Assembly (NCBI GenBank): GCA_030640905.1
Contig: DAOWIM010000288.1
Location: 1-6,084, forward strand
Reading direction: 5' to 3'
DNA from: a bacterium
Lineage (GTDB): Bacteria > Zixibacteria > MSB-5A5 > GN15 > FEB-12
DNA: 6,084 nt
Positions 1 to 4,742 of the stretch are shown one piece after another (position 1 is the first letter of the stretch; every line of letters begins with the position of its first letter). Below the pieces are notes generated by a model. The model did no database searches and was not told the origin of the DNA. It saw only the letters and a program-made list of their open reading frames with translations. A program made the position numbers and the translations under genes.

Positions 1-18
1 CATATTCTCTGTCTCGGG

Positions 19-813
19 ATGGTCAAGTTTTCGCCACTCTGGCTGGCCGCGTCAGGCGGCGACGACGGTGGTCATGGCGGGGGAGGTACCCATCTGCCGG
101 ACATTGTTGGCATGTTCCACAGTGAGGCACTGGATGACTGGAAGCCGGTCATTTATACATTGTTTATCTCAGTTCTTTTTTCAATCGCTGCTTTGCAGGT
201 TTATCGCAAACGGCAGATGATTCCCGGACCGTTTCAGAATCTGATCGAGATGATGGTGGAAGGGATGTATAATTTTCTCCACTCAATTCTGGGCAAAGAT
301 GCCAAACGTTACACTCCTTTTCTGGGGACGCTCTTTTTCTACGTTCTGGCGATGAATTTCCTGGGGATCATACCGTTTGGTTTTTCACCATCAACCAGTA
401 TCAATATCACGGCTTCGCTGGCAATTCTGGTTTTTCTGTATGCCCAGTACACCGGCATTACCCGGCTCGGTTTTGTTGGCTGGATAGACCATCTGGCCGG
501 ACAACCGCGCGATGTGATCAGTTGGTGTCTGGTGCCGTTGATGCTGCCGATGCATATCATCGGCGAAATCGCCAAGCCGTTCAGTCTGGCCTTACGACTT
601 TTTGGTAACATTACCGGTGAAGATATTCTGGTGGCCGCTTTTGTTGGGCTGGGTATCTCGGCGTTGGCATTTATCGGGTCTCCGGTGGGGCTGCCGTTTA
701 ATGTACCGTTTATCCTGTTGGGAATCTTGCTCTCGACTATTCAGGCGTTAGTGTTTACGCTGCTTTCGACAATATATATCCTGATGATGCTGCCGCACGA
801 GGAGCACCATTAG
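19..813 (+). CDS. atpB: F1Fo-ATP synthase subunit a (Fo, membrane stator)
   Basis: Subunit a provides the two half-channels that carry ions to and from the rotating c-ring. The 264-residue product shows the family core LRLFGN at residues 192-197, with the essential arginine at R193 (equivalent to E. coli aR210). Acidic residues E201/D202 follow, and Q242 matches E. coli aQ252 in the last helix. The position of E. coli aH245 is Gly235, as in chloroplast subunit a. Hydrophobic segments lie near residues 43-62, 104-122, 127-147, 169-185, 204-222 and 229-258. The C-terminus is HEEHH. Residues 1-25 carry a short hydrophobic stretch (FSPLWLAAS) followed by a Gly/Asp/His-rich segment, which resembles the end of a signal peptide. 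The reading frame stays open to base 1 and no clear Shine-Dalgarno site precedes the ATG at 19, so the true start may lie upstream of the window. It is the first gene of the visible operon. Confidence 0.96.
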   Translation: MVKFSPLWLAASGGDDGGHGGGGTHLPDIVGMFHSEALDDWKPVIYTLFISVLFSIAALQVYRKRQMIPGPFQNLIEMMVEGMYNFLHSILGKDAKRYTPFLGTLFFYVLAMNFLGIIPFGFSPSTSINITASLAILVFLYAQYTGITRLGFVGWIDHLAGQPRDVISWCLVPLMLPMHIIGEIAKPFSLALRLFGNITGEDILVAAFVGLGISALAFIGSPVGLPFNVPFILLGILLSTIQALVFTLLSTIYILMMLPHEEHH

Positions 814-851
814 GCTCAATGAAGAGATAATAAGTAGAACGGTTTTACAGT

Positions 852-857
852 AAGGAG
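852..857 (+). promoter_or_regulatory. Strong Shine-Dalgarno site of atpE
   Basis: AAGGAG lies 7 nt before the atpE ATG. The preceding leader (about 818-851) is A/T-rich, includes a TTTT run at 843-846, and shows no local hairpin by eye. This open, U-containing leader with a strong site would suit the high translation needed for the multi-copy c subunit. It is comparable in kind to the known translational enhancer upstream of E. coli atpE. The site is seen; the high translation rate is inferred. Confidence 0.8.
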
Positions 858-864
858 TTTTGAG

Positions 865-1098
865 ATGGAATATCAGGCAATGTTAGCATGGGCGCTGCCA
901 ATGGGTGTTGGCCTGGCAGCGGTTGGTTCCGGTCTCGGGTTGGGACGCGCGGTTGGTTCGGCGATGGAAGCGATCGGTCGCCAGCCGGAAGCATCGGGTA
1001 AGATTCAGACAGCCATGATTATTGGTGCCGCCCTGATTGAGGCGCTGACCATTTACGCCCTGGTTGTTTTCTTCATTCTTTCAGACAAGATCGGTTAA
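865..1098 (+). CDS. atpE: F1Fo-ATP synthase subunit c (rotor ring proteolipid)
   Basis: This 77-residue two-helix proteolipid forms the membrane rotor ring, where each copy binds one ion. Helix 1 (about residues 5-34) carries the glycine packing motif G21-x-G23-x-G25-x-G27 with Ala at the fifth position (A29). The polar loop is R39-Q40-P41-E42, and helix 2 (about 47-72) carries the ion-binding carboxylate E59 in the context IEALTIY, as in chloroplast-type c. The position of the Na+-ligand Gln32 of Ilyobacter c is Leu26, and the Ser66/Thr67 positions are Ala60/Leu61, so proton coupling is the better prediction. There is no N-terminal extension. The start at 865 follows AAGGAG at 7 nt. The second Met at residue 6 would cut into helix 1. 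A 67-nt gap with a long stem-loop follows. Confidence 0.97.
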   Translation: MEYQAMLAWALPMGVGLAAVGSGLGLGRAVGSAMEAIGRQPEASGKIQTAMIIGAALIEALTIYALVVFFILSDKIG

Positions 1099-1127
1099 GA
1101 GACAGGTCTTGCTGTCGGTGATATAAT
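1099..1127 (+). promoter_or_regulatory. Candidate internal promoter before atpF
   Basis: Bases 1119-1127 read TGATATAAT, a perfect extended -10 element (TGn plus TATAAT at 1122-1127). Seventeen bases upstream, GAGACA at 1099-1104 matches 4 of 6 positions of the TTGACA -35 consensus. The predicted start point would be about 1134-1137, leaving a short leader before atpF. It would separately transcribe atpF-H-A-G-D. The motif is seen, but function is inferred, and the same nine bases form the loop of an RNA hairpin, which is a competing explanation. Confidence 0.4.
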
Positions 1128-1145
1128 CCGACGGCGATATCTGTC
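1101..1145 (+). promoter_or_regulatory. Long intercistronic stem-loop between atpE and atpF
   Basis: The arms at 1101-1118 and 1128-1145 pair at 17 of 18 positions (14 Watson-Crick, 3 G-U, one C/U mismatch at 1108/1138) around a 9-nt loop. The stem begins two bases after the atpE stop codon. No T-run follows (the next bases are CGGGAAAAACC), so it is not a typical intrinsic terminator. Stem-loops placed after highly expressed cistrons often protect the upstream mRNA from 3' exonucleases or mark a processing site. That role would fit the need for many c subunits per complex, but here it is inferred from position and pairing only. Confidence 0.65.
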
Positions 1146-1160
1146 CGGGAAAAACCGGAG
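1144..1160 (+). promoter_or_regulatory. atpF ribosome binding site inside a small hairpin
   Basis: GGAG at 1157-1160 lies 5 nt before the atpF start. TCCGG (1144-1148) can pair with CCGGA (1155-1159) around a GAAAAA loop, which would bury three of the four Shine-Dalgarno bases. The first two bases of this hairpin are also the last two of the longer stem at 1101-1145, so the two structures compete. Complete formation of the long stem would loosen this one. The pairing is seen; an effect on translation is inferred. Confidence 0.5.
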
Positions 1161-1165
1161 CCAAA

Positions 1166-1648
1166 ATGGATTTACAGTGGCAATTACTCGTAACGCACAC
1201 GGTTGGTTTTCTCATAACGCTCTGGATCCTCAAGCGTTTTGCCTGGGGGCCGCTGCTGGCTATTATGGAAGAGCGGCGTAACAAGATTGTTGATGAGTTC
1301 GGCAAGATCGAAGAGGAAAAAGAGAACGCCGCCAAACTGACCGCTGAGTACGAAGGCAAGCTTAAGGACATTGAGTCCGAGCGACGGGCCAAAATCGTCG
1401 AGGCTGTCAGCGAAGGCAAAAAAGTTGCCGAGGAGATCAAAGCCACCGCGCGCGAGGAGGGTAAGGCGATCCAGACCAGGGCCAAAGCCGAACTGGAGCG
1501 CGATATTGCCAAAGCTCGTGTGCAGCTCAAGGAAGAGATGGTCAGTATTACCATGACGGCGGCCGAGAAGATCATCCGCGAACGACTCGATGATGCGAAG
1601 CATCGCGAGTTGATTGGAAACTTCATAGACAACGTGGAGAAAGCGTAG
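1166..1648 (+). CDS. atpF: F1Fo-ATP synthase subunit b (peripheral stalk)
   Basis: The b dimer ties the membrane sector to the top of F1 and resists rotation. The 160-residue product has the classic layout: one N-terminal membrane helix (about residues 5-23), then the conserved basic/Pro boundary KRFAWGPLLAIMEERRNKI (residues 23-41). A long, highly charged helix follows (about 33-125, rich in Glu, Lys, Ala and Arg) that should form the parallel coiled coil. The C-terminal segment around residues 128-158 (TAAEKII, then DDAKHRELI) is the delta-binding end. Length matches the usual 155-165. The ATG at 1166 has GGAG 5 nt upstream. Only one b gene is present, so a homodimer is expected. It is followed after 7 nt by atpH. 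Confidence 0.96.
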   Translation: MDLQWQLLVTHTVGFLITLWILKRFAWGPLLAIMEERRNKIVDEFGKIEEEKENAAKLTAEYEGKLKDIESERRAKIVEAVSEGKKVAEEIKATAREEGKAIQTRAKAELERDIAKARVQLKEEMVSITMTAAEKIIRERLDDAKHRELIGNFIDNVEKA

Positions 1649-1655
1649 AGCAAAA

Positions 1656-2204
1656 ATGTTAGTTCAGGAAGTAGCCGGGAAATACGCCCAGGCTCTGTTT
1701 CTCGCCACTAAGGATCGGAATCTGATCGACACTGCCTATGAGCAGTTTAACGATCTGAAGGCGTTCCTGGCTGAGGATAAATCATTGCTGAACTTCCTGG
1801 GTGCGCCCCAGGTGCTCAATGAGCACAAGCAAACACTTGTACGTGATGTCTTCTCAAGTCGATTGGAGCAGCTTTTTGTTGAGTTTCTGATTGTGCTGCT
1901 GGAAAAGAAGCGGGTCGCCTATCTCACGCAGATCGTTGACGAGTTCATTGAACTGATCGAGAACGAAAAGGGGATCGAACGGGTGCAGGTGACAACCGCC
2001 CAAACGCTCGAAGAATCACAGAGAAATCAATTGATACAGAAGTTGGCCGCCAAAACCGGTCTTAAGATCGTTATGGAAGAGAAAGTCGATCCGGCCATGA
2101 TCGGCGGCATGATTGTTGTGATAGAGGATCAGATTATCGATGGTTCGGTGCAGCATGGTTTGAACATGGTGGCCGAACAGCTAGGGAAAGTGCGTGTCAA
2201 TTGA
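1656..2204 (+). CDS. atpH: F1Fo-ATP synthase subunit delta (OSCP-like)
   Basis: Delta caps the alpha3beta3 head and joins it to the b dimer. The 182-residue product has the N-terminal helical domain (about residues 1-105, starting EVAGKYAQALF) and the C-terminal family signature VDPAMIGGMIVVIEDQIIDG at 144-163, followed by S164. Length is typical (175-185). The start is only 7 nt after the atpF stop and has no good Shine-Dalgarno match: GAG at 1648-1650 is weak, and GGAG at 1636-1639 is too distant. Translation is therefore probably coupled to atpF by re-initiation. A 69-nt gap with a hairpin and a small upstream ORF separates it from atpA. Confidence 0.95.
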   Translation: MLVQEVAGKYAQALFLATKDRNLIDTAYEQFNDLKAFLAEDKSLLNFLGAPQVLNEHKQTLVRDVFSSRLEQLFVEFLIVLLEKKRVAYLTQIVDEFIELIENEKGIERVQVTTAQTLEESQRNQLIQKLAAKTGLKIVMEEKVDPAMIGGMIVVIEDQIIDGSVQHGLNMVAEQLGKVRVN

Positions 2205-2227
2205 AGCGATCAATAGAATCGGAAAAG

Positions 2228-2272
2228 ATGATTGTGAATATAGAGCGGGTCACAACCCGCAGGAGTTCTTAG
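2228..2272 (+). other. Possible 14-codon upstream ORF (leader) of atpA
   Basis: An ATG at 2228 opens a frame encoding MIVNIERVTTRRSS and stops with TAG at 2270-2272, one base before the atpA ATG at 2274. It has only a modest purine-rich site upstream (GGAAAAG at 2221-2227). The frame spans both the hairpin at 2245-2260 and the atpA Shine-Dalgarno site, so translation of it would melt the hairpin and bring a terminating ribosome to the atpA start. A peptide this short may be chance. The coupling role is inferred from geometry alone. Confidence 0.25.
2245..2265 (+). promoter_or_regulatory. Hairpin abutting the atpA Shine-Dalgarno site
   Basis: GCGGGT (2245-2250) and ACCCGC (2255-2260) form a perfect 6-bp stem with a CACA tetraloop. 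The next base begins AGGAG (2261-2265), which sits 8 nt before the atpA ATG. The Shine-Dalgarno site is left single-stranded but is fixed directly beside the stem. Such placement can keep the site free of other pairing, or act as a standby or protein-binding element. The structure is clear in sequence; its effect is inferred. Confidence 0.6.
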
Positions 2273-2273
2273 G

Positions 2274-3791
2274 ATGGGATTAAATCCTGAAGAAGTATCC
2301 TCAGTTCTGAAAAAAGAGATTGAGAAATACGAAAAGAAGCTTGAGATGGAATCGGTCGGGACTGTTCTCCAGGTCGGAGATGGTATCGCCCGTATCTGGG
2401 GTCTGGAAGATGTCCAGATGTCCGAGTTGATCCAGTTCCCCGGTGACATTATAGGGATGGTGCTCAACCTCGAAGAGGACAATGTTGGCGCCGTGTTGTT
2501 TGGCCCCGACACCGCTATCAACGAAGGCGACACTGTTCGTCGTACCGGGAAAGTTGCTTCTGTGCCGGTTGGCGAGGCGATGGTCGGCCGGGTGGTCAAT
2601 CCGCTCGGTCAGCCAATCGACGGCAAAGGTCCAATCGCGACCGACAAGTATCGCGTTATCGAAGGCCTTGCTCCCAATGTCGTACAACGACAGCCGGTAA
2701 AAGAGCCGCTGCAGACTGGACTGAAGGCAATCGATTCGATGATTCCAATTGGGCGTGGCCAGCGCGAATTGATCATTGGTGACCGCCAGACCGGCAAGAC
2801 GGCACTCGCTCTCGATACGATTATCAACCAGAAGAATACCGATGTTTTCTGTATCTACGTTGCTATCGGACAGAAGGCTTCGACCGTCGCTCAGGTCGTT
2901 GACACCCTGCGCAAGAATGGTGCGATGGAATACACGACGGTTGTGGCGGCCACCGCCACCGACCCCGCCCCGCTGCAGTATATCGCTCCGTATGCCGGGT
3001 GTGCGGTCGGCGAGGAATTTATGCACAACGGCCAGCACGTACTCTGTATCTATGACGATCTTTCTAAACAGGCCCAGGCGTATCGTCAATTGTCGTTGCT
3101 GCTGCGTCGTCCACCGGGACGCGAGGCCTACCCCGGTGACATCTTCTATTGTCACTCACGTCTGCTGGAGAGAGCGTCCAAGCTTTCCGATGAACTCGGT
3201 GGTGGCTCGTTGACGGCGTTGCCAATTATTGAAACGCAGGCCGGCGATGTTGCGGCCTATATCCCAACCAACGTAATTTCAATCACCGATGGCCAGATTT
3301 TCCTGGAGTCGGAACTGTTCTTTGCCGGTATTCGTCCCGCCATTAATGTTGGTATCTCCGTCTCGCGCGTCGGCGGTAACGCGCAGGTGAAGATGATGCG
3401 TCAGGTAGCCGAATCACTCAAGCTCGATCTGGCCCAGTATCGCGAACTGGCGGCCTTCACTCAGTTTGGATCCGATCTTGACGAAGCCACCCAGAAACAA
3501 TTGAACCGCGGTGAGAAGATGGTGGAGTTGCTCAAGCAGGGGCAGTATGTCCCGATGCCGGTTGCTCGTCAGGTGATGATGGTCTGGGCCGGTACTAAAG
3601 GTTTCCTCGATGATATCCCCAACGATGCTATCGAGCGTTTCGAGGAAGAGTTCTTTGTCTTCTGCGAAAAAGATTATCCGGACATTGAGCTGACGCTGGC
3701 TAAAGAAAAGATCATCTCCGAGGAGATGGATGCTAAACTAAAAGAAGCGGTAGAGAAATTCAAGACAGGGTTCAAGGCCGAGCAGGCATGA
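2274..3791 (+). CDS. atpA: F1-ATP synthase subunit alpha
   Basis: Alpha carries the non-catalytic nucleotide sites of the alpha3beta3 head and lends an arginine to each catalytic site. The 505-residue product has the N-terminal beta-barrel domain (about 25-95) and a P-loop GDRQTGKT at 169-176 (K175, T176). The Walker B region HVLCIYDD spans 255-262 with D261. The family signature PAINVGISVSR at 355-365 ends in the arginine finger R365, equivalent to E. coli alphaR376. The helical C-terminal domain covers about 370-505. It is about 11 residues shorter than E. coli alpha just after RLLERA (296-301), a common difference. The start gives MGLNPEEVSSVLKKEI, which aligns with the standard N-terminus and has AGGAG 8 nt upstream. 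A 44-nt gap precedes atpG. Confidence 0.98.
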   Translation: MGLNPEEVSSVLKKEIEKYEKKLEMESVGTVLQVGDGIARIWGLEDVQMSELIQFPGDIIGMVLNLEEDNVGAVLFGPDTAINEGDTVRRTGKVASVPVGEAMVGRVVNPLGQPIDGKGPIATDKYRVIEGLAPNVVQRQPVKEPLQTGLKAIDSMIPIGRGQRELIIGDRQTGKTALALDTIINQKNTDVFCIYVAIGQKASTVAQVVDTLRKNGAMEYTTVVAATATDPAPLQYIAPYAGCAVGEEFMHNGQHVLCIYDDLSKQAQAYRQLSLLLRRPPGREAYPGDIFYCHSRLLERASKLSDELGGGSLTALPIIETQAGDVAAYIPTNVISITDGQIFLESELFFAGIRPAINVGISVSRVGGNAQVKMMRQVAESLKLDLAQYRELAAFTQFGSDLDEATQKQLNRGEKMVELLKQGQYVPMPVARQVMMVWAGTKGFLDDIPNDAIERFEEEFFVFCEKDYPDIELTLAKEKIISEEMDAKLKEAVEKFKTGFKAEQA

Positions 3792-3835
3792 CCTGCGCCT
3801 CCTGTAGATTATAGAAAGAGCGGACATAGCCCAAC

Positions 3836-4702
3836 ATGGCGACGCTTAGAGATGTAAAGAAAAGAATCAAGACGGTCGAATCGACCCAGCGGATCACCAA
3901 GGCGATGGAAATGGTGGCCGCCGCGCAACTCAGGCGCGCCCAGCAACGGGTCGAGCAGGCACGACCATATGCCGAAAAGCTCGACGAGATGCTTTCGCAC
4001 CTGGCCTCGGGATCGACCGGCGAGATCATTCATCCGTACTTCGAGGAACGACCGGTCAAGAAAAAGACGCTGGTCATCTCGGCGTCCGACCGTGGTCTGT
4101 GCGGATCGTTCAACGCCAATGTCATCCGTACCGCTCTCAACTGGTTGAAAGAGAACAAGGGTACCGATGTCGAAATAGTTACCATTGGTAAGAAGGCCAA
4201 TGATATTTTCAAACGACGCGAGTGGCCTGTGGTTGGCCATTGGGCCGACTGGGGCGGGATGATTGATTACGACAAGGCCCGCGAAGTGGTCGCGTTCCTG
4301 ACCGACCGTTTTATCTCCGGCGAGACCGATCAGATTGATTTGATATTCACACGTTTCATCTCGACGGTCAAGTATCGCATTGTTGTCGAAAAATATCTAC
4401 CGATAGTCCGACCCGATGTTGAGGACGATAGCGACGTTCACCGTGAGTATATCTTCGAACCGAGCCCCGAGATGATCTACTCGGCATTGATGCCCGGCTA
4501 TGCTATTACCAAGATGGTCACCGCGCTGGTGGAATCGTTTGCCAGTGAGCACGGCAGCCGGATGATTGCGATGGGTAACGCCACCACCAACGCCGGCGAT
4601 ATGATGAAGACCCTGACCCTTGATTACAACAAGGCACGTCAGGGACAAATTACCAAGGAACTGCTGGAGATCGTCTCCGGCGCCGAAGCCCTCAAAGGCT
4701 GA
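3836..4702 (+). CDS. atpG: F1-ATP synthase subunit gamma (central shaft)
   Basis: Gamma is the rotating shaft that links the c-ring to conformational change in the catalytic beta subunits. The 288-residue product has the expected two long terminal helices. The N-terminal one runs through MATLRDVKKRIKTVESTQ and ITKAMEMVAAAQ (residues 1-31). The C-terminal one contains GNATTNAGDMMKTLTLDYNKAR (split here as GNATTNAGDM, 247-256, and LDYNKARQ, 262-269), then ELLEIVSGAEAL. The central Rossmann-like domain starts with SDRGLCGSFN at 84-93. The length matches E. coli (287), and there is no room for the chloroplast-type regulatory cysteine insertion. The start is set by homology, because the upstream Shine-Dalgarno match is poor (AAAGAG at 3815-3820 is 15 nt away). 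Weak initiation would suit a single-copy subunit. Confidence 0.97.
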   Translation: MATLRDVKKRIKTVESTQRITKAMEMVAAAQLRRAQQRVEQARPYAEKLDEMLSHLASGSTGEIIHPYFEERPVKKKTLVISASDRGLCGSFNANVIRTALNWLKENKGTDVEIVTIGKKANDIFKRREWPVVGHWADWGGMIDYDKAREVVAFLTDRFISGETDQIDLIFTRFISTVKYRIVVEKYLPIVRPDVEDDSDVHREYIFEPSPEMIYSALMPGYAITKMVTALVESFASEHGSRMIAMGNATTNAGDMMKTLTLDYNKARQGQITKELLEIVSGAEALKG

Positions 4703-4715
4703 TTGATTGAAAAAA

Positions 4716-4733
4716 AGTGTACCAACACTGGAG
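4716..4733 (+). promoter_or_regulatory. Hairpin abutting the atpD Shine-Dalgarno site
   Basis: AGTGT (4716-4720) and ACACT (4725-4729) form a 5-bp stem with an ACCA tetraloop, directly followed by GGAG (4730-4733), 9 nt before the atpD ATG. The arrangement repeats that upstream of atpA: short stem, four-base A/C loop, then the ribosome binding site with no gap. The stem is short and A/T-rich enough that it is only marginally stable alone. Confidence 0.45.
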
Positions 4734-4742
4734 ATAATTTAG

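Noticed and set aside
826..831. GATAAT as a possible -10 box before atpE
   Set aside because: It is a 5/6 match in A/T-rich sequence with no convincing -35 element at the correct distance.
1101..1160. Intrinsic terminator between atpE and atpF
   Set aside because: The stem is strong, but the bases after it are CGGGAAAAACC with no T-run, and the downstream genes belong to the same complex.
1081..1653. Antisense ORF of 190 codons opposite atpF
   Set aside because: It is a Ser/Leu-rich translation of the reverse complement of the Lys/Glu-rich b-subunit helix and covers the atpE-atpF gap by chance.
2301..3155. Antisense ORF of 284 codons opposite atpA
   Set aside because: It is contained in the alpha gene, resembles no family I recognise, and has no plausible ribosome site or context. 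Long antisense frames are common opposite biased coding sequence.
3788..3814. Eight-codon ORF (MTCASCRL) overlapping the atpA stop as ATGA
   Set aside because: The overlap is of the kind seen in coupled genes, but the frame is only eight codons, does not reach the atpG start, and has no further support.
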